This document shows, piece after piece, positions 10,508 to 21,554 of a stretch of DNA of 64,000 nucleotides (position 1 is the stretch's first letter; the number at the start of each line of letters is the position of its first letter). Source of the stretch: Ariolimax columbianus (lineage: Eukaryota > Mollusca > Gastropoda > Stylommatophora > Arionidae); NCBI GenBank assembly GCA_036924085.1, contig JAVGWX010000006.1:36569533-36633532 (forward strand), in the 5' to 3' direction. The position numbers were made by a program, and so were the translations under genes. Below the pieces are notes generated by a model, which saw only the letters and a program-made list of their open reading frames with translations, was not told the origin of the DNA and searched no databases.

Positions 10508-11207
10508 CTATCTTTTTCTTTCTTTGGTACTGGTATAATTACAGCATCTTTCCATACCTGAGGTACAATTCCCCTTTTCCAGCTTTGGTTCCTGGACTGA
10601 TAGTAACTTCCTCTTTGCTGTTTGGCCCAACCCCATCTGCATTTCGTTTGTTACGCCATCTTTTCCGGGCGATTTCTTGTTCTTTAGAGTTCTCATGGCC
10701 TCTTCCATTTCATTCATTGTTAGTTTTGCCATCATGTGCTCCTCTGGTGCCATATTGATGTTGTCGTGGCTCTTTTGTTCTTCATTAATGTCTGTAGGCC
10801 TATTTGTAGAGACATCAATGTGGTTTGCTCTGGCATAATGTTCTATAAAGGCGTTTGCAGCTTTTTTTTGTAGTGAGCATGTTGTCGCCCTGCTTGATGA
10901 TAATTTGATTGTTTGATGGAGTTTCGTAATTCATTGCTCTGACTAACTTCCATAGTTTGTTCCCTTCTTTATCTGAATTGAGGCTTTCTGTTTTGTTTTT
11001 GCAACTGTCTCTTGTTATTTGGTTTAGTGTTCTTTTGTATTTCGCCGTGATCGCTTTGAGGACGATATTTGCCTCCATAGATTGTTCTCTCTCTGCCATG
11101 TTCTTATCATTTGAGACTTCGTCTTCCGCTTTCTGCATTTCATCATTCCAATATGGCTTGTAGTTTTTTCTTGCCCCTCTTGGGATGGTTTCGGTGGCTG
11201 CTTGCAT
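10508..11207 (-). pseudogene. I-clade LINE ORF2: linker and RT N-terminal region
   Basis: Two frames. One (10815-11207) is a basic, charged linker with YWNDEMQKAEDE and NKLWKLVRAMN, typical of the stretch between endonuclease and RT. The other (10508-10753) holds TMNEMEEAMRTLKNKKSPGKDGV, the RT finger region, then runs out of frame. The frame differs from both neighbours. Confidence 0.75.
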
Positions 11208-11218
11208 TATTGCTTTGC

Positions 11219-11950
11219 TTAGGTTTCCACCATGGGTTTCATATTGTTATTCCGTGTGTTGATGGTTTCACACAGCCCATCTGTCAGGATTGCAAATCTG
11301 TCCCAGTCGGCTCGTTTATAATTCCAACGTGGGAGCGGTTTTATTTCCTGTGGGCCTACTTCCATATCAACTTCTAGCCTGATTGGTCTGTGGTCGCTAC
11401 CTGCCAATTGGTTTAGCACCTGGCGGTCTATTTTGTGGTGAATATCCACCGTGGAAAAGGCCAAGTCTGGAGTAGAGGTAGTATGCCATGTTCTAGAATA
11501 GAAGCTAGGGCTGTCCTCCGACCTATTGATAAGATGGAGATTTGTGTCTATCTCCCAATCTTCCACTTCATCACCTCTGTTGTCTGTGTCCGAATATCCC
11601 CATCTCTCCGAGTGGCTGTTCAAGTCTCCAACTACTAGGCAGCTGGAATCCTCGATTTCCATACCCGTTACTCGATTACCATAGCTGTGATTGACAGCTA
11701 CCGCGCTACTCGGTATGCAGTTACGTGTCAGTATCAGAACCCCTGCTTTGTGACCTTCTCTATCAAGATAGAAGGTCTAGTATCTTCTGATTGAGAATTT
11801 CTGGTTGTTGTTAAGGTGCGTTTCTTGGATACATGCCACGTCAATCTTACCTTCATGCAGGTGATGTGTTAGGGAAAGCTTTTAGTTAATGACTCCCTCT
11901 GCATTCCATTGTAATATTCTGAGGGTCTTGGGTTTTTGGTCAATAGTTTT
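11219..11950 (-). pseudogene. I-clade LINE ORF2: APE-type endonuclease
   Basis: On the minus strand from about 11935: LRILQWNAEGV, then an in-frame TAA, then GKIDVACIQETHLNNNQK with the catalytic glutamate in IQETH. The downstream frame has SCLVVGDLNSHSERWGY (the GDxN motif), TPDLAF, and AGSDHRPI (the SDH catalytic triad end). The key residues E, D, N, S, D and H are all readable across two frames. It would nick target DNA to prime reverse transcription. Confidence 0.85.
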
Positions 11951-12010
11951 TGCCCCATCACCTTGTGCCTTGACTCCACAGCACATGGTTGGGTGACTAC
12001 CAGTAGCATT

Positions 12011-12396
12011 GGGTGGGCCCTAATGATTCAAAAGATATCTGGAGAACCTATCGTTATAAATCTATATTCTCTACAGATAATATACGTAAACATGACAAGA
12101 ACAGAAAATGTGCATTTCTATTTTTTCAAGCGTTTTCTACTGTAAAGTAAATATCCTTGTTGTAATTTTGCACCTGATTCTGATTAGACACCATCAATGA
12201 TATTGTTTTTGTTCCATGTCTGTAATGTTGCACTTCTCCGGTATTACAACAAAATTCCAATATTATATGATACGGGGAGTGGAGTGAACAATGACCACGG
12301 AATGAAAGATGAAGAGTGATGGCGTCACAGATTATTTGTGAGGTGAATCGCTAACGATCTTTGCTAACTGTGAGAGACAAAGTCATAACATGAGTT
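12011..12396. other. No recognisable feature
   Basis: AT-rich spacer upstream of the I-clade LINE. I find no ORF1-like sequence here. Confidence 0.5.
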
Positions 12397-12708
12397 TTAG
12401 CACACAGTCGGACGATGTGTATGATTCGTTTTTCCTGCAAAAACTGCACCCAATTTATTTTCTTGCGTGTCAAGTGTGACAACTGCAAGAAATTCATCTT
12501 CCACGTACGGTGTTAGATCTGCGAATGACATGGACATAGGTTTACCACACGAATTGAAAAGTGTGGTGATTCGTGTGGCTACATTTGACCTATTATAATC
12601 CGTGGGTGAATTAGCGCACAAGTACCGTAAATCGTAATGAGCAAGCTTATTTACATATTTAAATTGAAAAAAGGAATGATTTTGGATAGCATTATACTCG
12701 AGCTCCAA
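12397..12708 (-). CDS. Unrecognised 103-residue open reading frame
   Basis: A minus-strand frame that reads like protein rather than repeat: mixed composition, a hydrophobic-polar pattern, and stretches such as NVATRITTLFNSCGKP, SFADLTPYVEDEFLAVV and NKLGAVFAGK. I do not recognise a family. No catalytic motif, signal peptide or membrane segment is evident. It matches no other copy in the window. It could be part of an old transposon, an exon, or chance. Start choice is simply the first ATG. Confidence 0.2.
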   Translation of the reverse strand: MELEYNAIQNHSFFQFKYVNKLAHYDLRYLCANSPTDYNRSNVATRITTLFNSCGKPMSMSFADLTPYVEDEFLAVVTLDTQENKLGAVFAGKTNHTHRPTVC

Positions 12709-13015
12709 ACCGCTCTAATCGTACTACGATAATGAAAGACCAGCGTACTTTCCATATATATGCCCACTTTTGTTGTGTCATCGTCTTGCGCTTTTTTCCG
12801 AGCTGTGGGTGCCAGCTGCACTTGACATACTTTGGAGAAGCATTTTTCATCTTATTTTTCTTCAGTGTTCGTCGTTATGACACCGTATCATAATTTACAG
12901 CGAGACTTCAATATATGCACTTTACTGCCTGGTACACCTGATGGTCGGCACTACGTCTTGTGCCGAATACATTTCCAGGCAGAAAATAAGTTGGTTTGGA
13001 ATGCATCCTCATCAT
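12709..13015. other. No recognisable feature
   Basis: Spacer without a supported element. Confidence 0.45.
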
Positions 13016-13217
13016 CTTCCACTGGTGGCTTACAATGCTGGTAGATCTGGCTACAGGGCAAGGGGGCAGCAGCGAGGTAGGTGGATAGATGACATCAGAG
13101 TGATGGTGCAACGAGACAAAAGCTCACATTAATCAACGCAACGCACAGGATAGACGACTCAAGCTCCCCACTACGCTAAACGGCACAAGTGGAAAGAAAA
13201 CTAACTAACTAACTAAC
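13016..13217 (+). mobile_element. LINE 3' end with (ACTA)n tail
   Basis: The plus strand reads GYRARGQQRGRWIDDIR and then a frame ending KRHKWKEN before ACTAACTAACTAAC (13201-13216). This is the usual RGRP...W-DDI tail of a non-LTR ORF2. The last ~80 bp also occur at 21555-21735 on the minus strand, where the tail is (GGTT)n-like. No RT core remains. Confidence 0.65.
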
Positions 13218-13587
13218 ACCTGATTTCAGCTGGGTTTTTTATGGGAGGACTGAGTTTGCCTTCCCACTACGATCATACTCTCTTAGCCAGACTCTGCTAT
13301 GAATGCTTGTTTCCGGGGTCGCCATTTTGGAGTCAGAATACACTCTGTGTACAGCTGTGGTTCACCTACCCTAATTTAAGCAGCCAGTTATTAGTCGCTG
13401 GCTACTGCACGTTCATGCACTGTTGCACCTTCGGGCTTGGATATGCGTTTTCGTTTTACTCAAGTTTTTCAGGGCACTCCTTTATGAAGTAAATGCAGCC
13501 CCCTTTTTTTTAGCCAGTGTGTCGCTTTTTTCTTTTACTGCGACCAGTTTGAACTGTGAATGTCAACCCGATAAATCCCGCAGTGAC

Positions 13588-13590
<3 letters not shown>
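13218..13590. other. No recognisable feature
   Basis: Unassigned sequence with no repeat copy I could match. Confidence 0.45.
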
Positions 13591-13654
<64 letters not shown>

Positions 13655-13680
13655 TATATATATATATACACATACACAGC
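13591..13680. repeat. (AT)n dinucleotide repeat
   Basis: About 45 AT units with a few AC interruptions near the right end. Confidence 0.95.
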
Positions 13681-14490
13681 CACATACATATCAGTGGCAT
13701 GCCGTAAATGGACTAGTAGGAGTAGGCTAGTTCACATACATTTTAGTTCACCTACCTATTTTGAGTTAGATGTCCAACTGACATAAAACGCATCGAATAT
13801 AAATATTGAATAAACATTATTAGTATTCCTCACTATCTGGATCTCAATTTGCATCACAATACTGAACTATATTCCCACTATTTGCGTCCTAAAATGACAG
13901 GTCCTCGGAAGCACTCGAGTCTTATCGGTTCTCTTCGGATACAGGAACAACCGAAGCCAAACTAGTTTCTCTGTACAATAAGATATATGATAGTCGCTTG
14001 GCGTTCAGTCATAAGTAAATATAATTTTCGTTGGATTCTTTTGAGTAGTAGTGTTGTGGTTATTATGCTAATGCATTTGTTCCCGTTAATGAAAAAGATT
14101 TTTGTGAAGTGTTAACGTGTTCGATTGTCAATATAGATTGACAGTGTTTCAAAAATTGAAATATGTAAGTTAACTCGGATTTAGAAACTGTTTCTTTACA
14201 AACAAAGCTTACCAGAGACAAGTTAGCATAAGTGGGTCAGCGGGATGTATCACGGTCACGTTAGGCAATGCTGTGTTCTCGATTCAAAGGTTTGTTTGGA
14301 GCCCTTAGTTTTGATGAAAAGCAGCAAGTAATAGCGAAAGGTAAACCAACTTCAAACATGTCTGTTAAAACGACAATGAAAAGTTAAACACGTCATCTCA
14401 GAACAGAGTATTCCTCTTTAGCCCAATAAGGAAAGGTGTCCTCGAACCCTAGTCCCCTTTGAGAAAAGTTACCGCACGCCACTTGTATAT
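13681..14490. other. No recognisable feature
   Basis: About 800 bp of AT-rich sequence. I see no matching copy elsewhere in the window and no supported gene. Confidence 0.5.
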
Positions 14491-14665
14491 ATTTGTATAT
14501 ATACATACATACACACACACAAGCATGCACGCAAGTGCGCGTGCACACACATACACGCATGCATACATACATACAAACATACACACACACAAATACACAC
14601 ATGCATACATACATACATACATACATACATACATACATACATACATACATACATACATACATACA

Positions 14666-14699
<34 letters not shown>

Positions 14700-14722
14700 C
14701 ATACATACATACTTACATACAT
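14491..14722. repeat. (ACAT)n tetranucleotide repeat with AC-rich start
   Basis: The left part is AC/ATGC-rich; from about 14600 it becomes a nearly pure ACAT run of about 28 units. All open frames here (alternating Tyr/Ile/His/Thr or Met/Tyr/Val/Cys) are translations of the repeat. Confidence 0.95.
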
Positions 14723-15438
14723 TTATATCTATAATAAGCTAACATGCTGTCATACGCACATCCTAGTCTTGAACTCTCTGCAATATTTCCAACAGTGATA
14801 GTCATCACACGACGTTTTCTGTCTTGGCAATCGGCCTCAGATGATCTTATGGAAACGGAGCTTAATAACGGTTTTACTGTCTAAAAGATGGATCCATTTC
14901 TAGAAAATAATAGAAGACATGGGTGATGTTTTGGAAAATAAAGAAAAAAATAGAATAACTAGGAATAAATATAAAAAAGTAAATATGTTCGTGGAAAGTG
15001 CTGTTTCCTCCCTATTTTCAATGTCATTTATATCACTATCAGTAATATTTGACGTAGAAACATCATTTAAATCGGAAACAATCGATATCTTAGTTACATA
15101 ATTACTTTCAAATGAGCACAATTACAACACACCAAAAATTCAATATAATTCTCAAACTCGTGTGAAAACTTTCAAGGAGACTGCCATTTAAATGCTAGAA
15201 TGCACAAGAAATTAAAGAGATCCTTTCATTGGCTGATACTATTTTTAGTTAGCCATACAGAAGCGTTCTTTTTCAGAGCAGATGGATCGGCCCGCTCGTC
15301 TTTTTCGGTAACGTAAGTTGAGCCGATCATCGGCCTGTGTCGACATCAAAAAGTTAAGAAAAATATTATCTCTCGACCAAAGCAAAATACCCACCCTATT
15401 TTACATATAAAATTGGATGGAGTGCATTTTATTAATTA
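14723..15438. other. No recognisable feature
   Basis: AT-rich, unassigned. Confidence 0.5.
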
Positions 15439-15747
15439 TTACAATTGCAATACAAATTTAAGATGACTGAAAAAATAACAATATGTATCAATAAATTTAG
15501 CACCGACCCGTTCTTCATTGGATAAATTTCTGCCTATACCGTCACACAGAAACGTTTGGGAATCATCTCCATACTGGACAAACCAATGGATTAAGCTTAG
15601 CCCAGTAAACAGGCCTGGACCAACTAAATAGACTTGAGTACCGCTAACTTGCTTCGCTTGAATGAATGCCTTACAACGACCAGACGCTGCCCTTCCAAAG
15701 TCAAGCTTGTTGCAGGTCATCGCGACCCTGGGTTGGTTTGACCTCAT
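15439..15747 (-). CDS. Unrecognised 102-residue open reading frame
   Basis: A minus-strand frame with non-repetitive composition, including TCNKLDFGRAASGRCKAF, VYLVGPGLFTGLSLIHWF and LSNEERVGAKFIDTYC. The middle is hydrophobic enough for one membrane-like segment. I do not recognise it and see no second copy. It may be a fragment of a decayed element or a chance frame. Start is the first ATG. Confidence 0.2.
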   Translation of the reverse strand: MRSNQPRVAMTCNKLDFGRAASGRCKAFIQAKQVSGTQVYLVGPGLFTGLSLIHWFVQYGDDSQTFLCDGIGRNLSNEERVGAKFIDTYCYFFSHLKFVLQL

Positions 15748-16250
15748 TCCGCTAATCTTCGGTAGGTTTCAGTAGAAGACTTAAAATCCTACTCGTCACC
15801 AGATGGTGTTCTTTCATACGTGTTTCATTGTTTCTGACTTTTCTATCAGCCGAGCAATTTTCTTTCTATCATTTGTAATGTCTTTCATTATTAATTTCTT
15901 AAATTTCACTTGTTCATTTTTTAATTTTTTTTTCTATTCGTCTGTTTCTGATTTGTGCTTTCTTCTATTTGTTTAATTTCTTCCATTGTTCCATTTTCGG
16001 GTTCTTTTCTTCCATTTGTTCTTTCGTCCATTTGTCTTTCTATCTGTCTTGCATTGTTTCATTTCTTATCTCCTATATCTTTCCTCTTCATCCTCTTCTG
16101 CTGCTCTATTTATCAATCAATCAGTCACTGTCTGCCTGTCTGTCTGTCTATATGCAGCCTTTCTGGTATATTGTCGAAGTCTATCAACCGCATCATGTAA
16201 AACAATTACTACACAAGATATTACTACAGAAAAAAACCACCTCTGCAAGT
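15748..16250. repeat. Pyrimidine-rich low-complexity stretch
   Basis: From about 15830 to 16160 the plus strand is dominated by T and C (TTTCTTCC, TCTGTCTGTC runs). This is compositional bias without a clean repeat unit. No gene is supported. Confidence 0.6.
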
Positions 16251-16502
16251 ACTTGGATATTTTTTTGTTCCGTTCGCCTTATGTCTCTTTTCCCCAAGGC
16301 GGTGTGCGTTGCACTACTATTTTTATTTTGCGCCTATCGGCCCAGTGCATCCGACTTCGCGTGCATTTTATGTAAGGGTCTGCATTCTCCTGCATTTTCC
16401 AAGGGTTTGCTTCTCCATGGTAACGGTCGGTGCTGTAATGGGGAGCGAACCCAGCACCTTCGGATTATGAGCCGTGTCACTTAACCCCTATCCCACACCG
16501 TC
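16251..16502 (-). mobile_element. SINE-B, tRNA-derived
   Basis: On the minus strand: a tRNA-like head with an A-box region (ACGGTGTGGGATAGGGGTTAAG) and a B-box region near GGTTCGCTCCCC, then a body with CCGACTTC/GAAGTCGGATGCACTGGGCC-type blocks, ending GGCGAACGGAAC before an A-rich tail. About 250 bp. Other copies are at 40703, 44872 and 61332. Confidence 0.85.
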
Positions 16503-16659
16503 CCTCGTTCTGTAAATTCACCACCTGATTGGCAAAACTACTGTACTGCAAAACTGCCATAGTGGAACAGACGCTGTATATTTCAATCATATGCACATAC
16601 ACACACACACTGTCCATAACGGTCACTCTACAAGCAATAACACCCACGCATCCTTGCAA

Positions 16660-16758
16660 TGGTCAATACGTCCTGATATAACCTAAAAGACTACGATCAG
16701 GAATTGAAAGTCGCACGCCTTCTTCGCTAGTAAAATCCAGAAAGACAAACCTTTAACA
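16660..16758 (-). repeat. Repeat G, partial copy
   Basis: Contains the reverse of the repeat G core (CTGGCGGAGGCG, then CCGTAGTCCA, then GATATCAGGACG), seen here as ACGTCCTGATAT...CGCTAGTAAA. It is more diverged than the copies at 27.5 and 29.1 kb. Confidence 0.55.
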
Positions 16759-16974
16759 AACCACAAAAAAGTTGTACTGGGTATTAGGCTTCACGGGTAG
16801 CTAAAAGTCAAAACGACGAATGACAGCATCGACTACATGCTACTAGTTGGTGCGGAAATATAGTAATCGATCCCAGTGACATTCTCCAGCAGGATGCCAT
16901 TGGTGGTTTTAATTGAAGGATGGTGCTGTTATGGCCACCACAGCCCTCTTTTTTGCGACATATTCTCTGTGGGG

Positions 16975-17230
16975 CGAAAATCCCTAGAATAATTTGAATA
17001 GATTTTTAACATGAATTTTGCCCGAGCAACGGCCGTTAGGCCTACTCTTTTCGACCTACTCTTTTCGATTTCCAACTGCTAAGGTATTTTGAACGTGCGC
17101 GTCACAGCACACGGGTGTTTGATCTCACTACTCGGAGATCAGAGAAAATATTTACCGGATGATCCACGTGAAAAAATCCCGGTGTCTCCACCCGAAGCGA
17201 ACACCTTACCTCGAGACCACTGAGTTCCCC
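16975..17230 (-). mobile_element. SINE-E, partial copy
   Basis: Aligns in reverse with 42790-43040: the shared blocks are CGGCCGTTAGGCCTACTCTTTTCG (17028-17051), ACTCGGAGATCAGAG and GAACACCTTACCTCGAG. The tRNA-like head would lie at the right end. GCCTACTCTTTTCGA is partly duplicated here. Confidence 0.65.
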
Positions 17231-17389
17231 CTCAAGAGCCATTATTCCAACAAAATGAGGATTGGGTACAATGACAGGTGTTCATCAGGGAAGCACACAG
17301 TGACCGTGTAGACAGGAAGGTAGAGAACAATACTGGCCTCGGTAGACAGATGAGAGACAACACACAAATGTCAATAGCATGTCCTTCTC

Positions 17390-18110
17390 AGAATTATCTA
17401 GGGTACCAGATTGATATTGCCGTACTCCATCGACCAACGTACACTTGCCTTCTGGTTCTCCGTAGCTGAATACGCTGCACCAGTCTGGAAAAACTCTGCT
17501 CATGCGAAACTAGTTAATACAGCAATGAATGAGGCAGGTGGGATAGTATCAGGGTGCCTAAAACCCACCCCTTATGACAAATATACCCCCTAATTGGCAT
17601 ATTACCCCCGAAATCCGAAGAAGCGTCGCAGCAGAAATCGAACGAGAAAAACAGGAGCCCGACCCAAGGCACTCAATGTTTGGACATCAGGTACAAACCA
17701 TAAGACTCTAATCCAGATATAGCTTTCTAAAAAAGAACAAACCACATACGTACACACCATGAAAATCACCGTATCGATAGGTGGCACGAATTGGTGCAAG
17801 CCCCAGAGATGGAACTTCGGGAGGAACCTGCTCCTGGACATCATCTACCATATACAAGATGGAAATCGCTGAACAGACTCCGAACAGATGAATCACGGTC
17901 CAAGAGGAATATGAAGCGATAGGGATACACAGATGATGACACACGTGATTGCGGCGCAATACAGAACCCAGACCACCAGATGACCTTCCCCAACCTCCAG
18001 GAAACATGCAATAGATGCGACATGTTAAAGACGAATGACAAGGTAATCCATGTCGCTGGATACTGGATGCAAGATTTATAACGTGGTGCTTGGACACGGA
18101 AAGTAAGTAA
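17390..18110 (+). pseudogene. LINE ORF2, post-RT region, broken
   Basis: Plus-strand frames read FSVAEYAAPVWKNSAHAK, GCLKPTPYDKYTP, then HELVQAPEMELREEPAPG, RWKSLNRLRTDESRSK and GYTDDDTRDCG, ending near an AAGTAAGTAAGT tail. This order (EYAAPVW..., LNRLRT..., a C-rich end) is the C-terminal half of a known non-LTR type. 4780-5335 and 22420-22603 are related pieces. No catalytic RT motif remains. Confidence 0.65.
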
Positions 18111-18430
18111 GTATCGACCAACGTTTCATCGAAACATGTGACGTGCCCATCTATGTTTTGCCTTGTCTGCACAGATTAGCACAACATTCACAAAGAACAA
18201 CCGTTGTATGTCGGAATTGTTAAGATTTTCTATACGTTGGTTCCGGAGAGTGATTCCGACTACGCGTATCTCAGGAGGCCTGGGTCACTCTCAATTTGTC
18301 TACTAGTGATTTTGTTAGTGTTAATGTCTCAGCACCGTAGCACATCGCAGTGAACGCGGTGAAATATTTGAATGAGGCTGCTAAGTTCTGTTCTTGGCAA
18401 CCGTCCAGGACCGTGTTAATGGGCGAGAAG
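18111..18430 (-). pseudogene. RTE-like LINE, C-terminal fragment
   Basis: The minus strand reads FTAMCYGAETLTLTKSLVDKLRVTQ, then a short gap and HRWARHM. The CYGAET...KLRVTQ block matches the RTE copy at 34927-35193 (LYEAETRTKGMESKLRVTQ). Frame breaks are present. Confidence 0.6.
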
Positions 18431-18995
18431 GCTGCACAGCCCGTGTGCGGCGACGTTTTGTCAATTCCGGTTCCAGGTTATTCTTTATATTGAGGAGCCC
18501 AAAAAAGATAGACTCGTTGACATCGTGTAGTTTATAATGTATGAATTTCATACATTCGTAATAAATAGTTTCAGAAAAAAGTAGAGGGGTATTACTTTTT
18601 GAGCAGTTGTAGGGCCACTAGAACGACATACGTGAGTTATTGTATGCTTGACCCTTCTGTATTTTTCTAACAAACCAATTTCTGCCGTTTATAAAATGCC
18701 ATTATCTTTCTGTAACATGTATACTACAGACAATTCAAAAGTATCAAATGGTAACACAATCTTACACATGTCTGCCACTCTGATAATGTGCATTAATGCC
18801 CTCCATTATCAATTGTCTCCCCCTGATTCTCAGAGTTATCTTTTCATAAAACCAAAAATGTTGAAATAAAATTATACTTTAGTTTTGTTTTGTTTTTTTT
18901 CATTCTTTGAAATTAATTTCTTCTGGTGATGTTCTTAAACGTTGCTTTACTTTCTCATTAGCTCCGCACAGTTTTGAGGTTCGTAAAGAATCATT
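18431..18995. other. No recognisable feature
   Basis: AT-rich, unassigned. Confidence 0.5.
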
Positions 18996-19070
18996 AGGAC
19001 AGGATCAAGATACTGAACAGTGCATGAGCTATAGCGGTCAATGACTCATAGCTGGCTGTTAGCTGTTTCA
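18996..19070 (+). mobile_element. SINE-A, 5' end fragment
   Basis: Matches only the head of SINE-A (GATCAAGATACTGAACAGTGCATGAG, GACTCATAGCTG). A retained 5' end without a 3' end implies later deletion and not ordinary 5' truncation. Confidence 0.65.
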
Positions 19071-19099
19071 GCACCATACATTGCAATTGGCAATACATG

Positions 19100-20480
19100 A
19101 GTAGTGATTACTCGTTTCCTCAGTTATATCCTGATATTCTTTGAGGTTAGCAATTTATGTTTTTCTTGGAAGACCTTTTTTGACAATTCCAATCATTGTC
19201 CCAATTTCCGTCACATTCCGGACATCTTCTGTTATTGTTTTCCCGAAATATGTAAATTTCTGTACTTATTCGATTATTTCTCTAATGATGACTATGCTCG
19301 TTTGCCTATGTTGTTTGTCTCTTACTACAGTTGTTGCCCCATTTCAGTCATGTCTGACTATAGGTTGATGCGAGCTTGGAGTAGCAACTCTCTACTGAGT
19401 TTTTTTATTTTCCTTTTCCTTTCGGCGTTGTCTCTTCACTTCCCTTTGCTGCACAGCTTATTTTCGCCCAGCTTGAAGGGGCTCTTCAGATTACATCTCC
19501 ATTTGGATCGGTCTGCAACTATGTGTTCCCAAGATGTCAGATCCATATCCAGAACCTTCATGTCCCGCTTACATGCGTCTGTAAACTGTAGCCGTGGTCG
19601 GCCAGCTGTTCCTTTACCTCACACCAGCTGCCCATAGAGAATATCTTCGTGGATGCGACCGTCTTCCATGCCATGAACATGACCAAGCCATCGCAGTCTT
19701 CGTTCACGAAGGAAGGTATACATACTCGTCCTTGGGAGGCCGGTGCGAGAATGCCCCTCCGCATTTACCACCCTGTATCTCCATAAGATGCAAAGGATGG
19801 ATCACATGTTGTCCCCGTTTCGCTGTCATATAGAAGCGTATTGACAACACAGGCATTGAACACCATAGTCCTAGTTATGAGACGTTGTGAGACGTAATGA
19901 GACGTTGTGAGACGTTATGAGACGTTGTGAGACGTTATGAGACGTTTCAACGTCGCTTCCGAACCTCCCACTGTGACGTAATCATGGGCAAATGTGATGG
20001 CATCAATTTCTAAACCACTAACTTCGACACTCCTATTAAAACTAAAAAAAAACTGCTTACATTATCTTCTCAAAGTATGCGTTATAGCGGTTTAGTCAGA
20101 GCAATCAACCTCGTCGTATCCTTGTTTTAATGAAACTCGACCTGTAAGTCTTTCTACGATTTAAATAATCGCGTCTTTATTTTTATACAGCTTTTGAATT
20201 AAGATAATGATTGGTCTCTCTATATCTATATATTACGCTAGGTAGGAAAGTTTGTGTGGATTTTTCCAGCGAACTCGATCAAAGGCATTCTTGTAGTCAA
20301 GAAAGCAGATAAATAGTGGTCATCCTTGATGGATTATTCTTTCTACGAGAAGCTGCAATAATTCTGTGTACATCGAGCCTTGCGAAATACAAACTGGTTA
20401 TCTTTTTACACCTCCTCTTATTTTGCCATCAATTATCTCTTTAATTGTCTTTAATATAATGTTAGATAAATTCAATATTT
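19100..20480 (-). pseudogene. Decayed LINE: RT pieces and C-terminal end
   Basis: Minus strand. Around 20200-20470 frames read IKEIIDGKIR, then TCFLDYKNAFDRVRWKN-like (RT motif A). Around 19560-19830 they read ERRLRWLGHVHGMEDGRIHEDILYGQL, AGRPRLQFTDACKRDMK and WEHIVADRSKWR, the post-RT tail of a non-LTR ORF2. A later CPEC piece may be a zinc-finger remnant. Many stops and frameshifts. A 10-bp array sits in the middle (19876-19950). Confidence 0.65.
19876..19950. repeat. 10-bp tandem repeat, alternating GAGACGTTGT and GAGACGTTAT
   Basis: Seven units; the two variants alternate, so the working unit is 20 bp. It lies inside the decayed LINE. Confidence 0.85.
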
Positions 20481-20570
20481 GGTTTATCGGGAGGGCGTGG
20501 GGTGGTATGTAAGATATATATGTGTTGTTGTTGTTGTTTCGAATGCCCACAATAAGTAAGTTTACTCTTT

Positions 20571-20795
20571 AGTGCGCCTTGAAAAAGTGGTGGGTTGCAG
20601 TAGCTTTCCTCACATCCCGAGCGTGCTGATGGAGGTGGAACGGTGCCCTCCAGGCGTTTGCGCTATGCTTGGCTTCATCTACGTGTCGCTCACTACTACG
20701 GGGATCACGTCGACACCTCACCTTGTTAGCCAGACTGTCATGAAAACAGCCCGTTTCCAAGATGCGCTACGAAAAAGTTAAGGTGTGGGTCTTGG
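20571..20795 (+). repeat. Repeat H, copy 1 body
   Basis: A ~225-bp body (GGTTGCAGTAGCTTTCC, GTGTCGCTCACTACTACGGGG, AACAGCCCGTTTCCAAG) shared with 22037-22260 and 41590-41803, and in part with 39465-39560. It passes directly into a tandem array. No coding capacity or Pol III head is clear. Confidence 0.8.
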
Positions 20796-21001
20796 CCAGT
20801 ATGTTTTGCCTGGCCCTAAACTAACATGTCTGACCAGTACATTTTGCCTGACTCTAACATGTCTGACCAGTATATTTTGCATGATCCTAACATGTCTGAT
20901 CAGTATATGTTGCCTGACTCTAACATGTCTGACCAGTATATTTTGCATGACCCTAACATGTCTGATCAGTATATTTTGCCTGACCCTAACTAACATGTGT
21001 G
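20796..21001 (+). repeat. Repeat H 3' array, six units of ~33 bp
   Basis: Units read CCAGTATATTTTGCCTGAC, then CCTAACATGTCTGA, with small changes; the first and last units are longer (an extra CTAA). A related but different array ends the copy at 41590. Confidence 0.85.
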
Positions 21002-21150
21002 TTCAATATATTTTTGCTGAACAGATCCCGGTCTTCCTTCCCCATATATGTGGTAAATACGAATATAATATTTACCAAAATCAAATACTCTGGTTGCGAC
21101 AATGGACCATACGAGGGTATCAAAGAAGATTTAATCTCATGAAAGACAGT

Positions 21151-21440
21151 AGATGGTAAGATTTTCAGTGCAATGAACAGAGACACGGCCACATATCGAG
21201 ATCAAATGGTCTTGCAAATACGATCCTGCACGGAAAGGTGCAAGACAGACGACGAAAAGGCCTTCCCAAAAAGAGGTGAGAGGACAACATAAAAGAATCG
21301 ACCAATCTCCGACCAGAAGAGGCACAGGCAGTGGTGTCTGGCAGCGAAAGGTGTCGTGGAGTTGTGAGGATGTTTTCATGGGTGCCCCAACGACCTCACC
21401 GGTTACAGGAATACCTTACCTTGCCTGACCTGAACAGAGG
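21151..21440 (+). mobile_element. LINE 3' end with CCTGA-type tail
   Basis: The 3' end of the family also seen at 26987-27379 and 61812-62175: ISRSNGLANTILHGKVQ-type coding, RRRRGRP-like stretch, then a tail of ACCTTACCTTGCCTGACCTG. The coding part is broken by frameshifts. Confidence 0.75.
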
Positions 21441-21554
21441 ATTCTTCAGGTAATACCATTACATACATGCACCTGAAATACGGACGTAAGTCAGGGACAA
21501 TGACCATAATCCAAAAAGCCAGATGAGGTACTTAAGAGAAGTGGCCCAAGTTAT

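Larger units (their letters stand above)
8583..12010 (-). mobile_element. I-clade LINE, nearly full ORF2, (GAA)n tail
   Basis: A 3.4-kb minus-strand element with APE endonuclease, reverse transcriptase and RNase H in that order, ending in GAA repeats (plus 8581-8608). This domain set defines the I group of non-LTR retrotransposons. No gag-like ORF1 is seen, so the copy is probably 5'-truncated or has a very decayed front. Five more 3' ends of the same or a related family lie at 26061, 39609, 49993, 56335 and 57604. At least four frame changes and some stops show it is inactive. Confidence 0.88.

Noticed and set aside
8565..12035. Target duplication TAATGATT around the I-clade LINE
   Set aside because: The 8-bp match does not abut both ends of the element and is A/T-rich, so it may be chance.
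14393..14798. Several overlapping open frames on both strands
   Set aside because: All are products of the ACAT tetranucleotide run, whose unit contains no stop in most frames.
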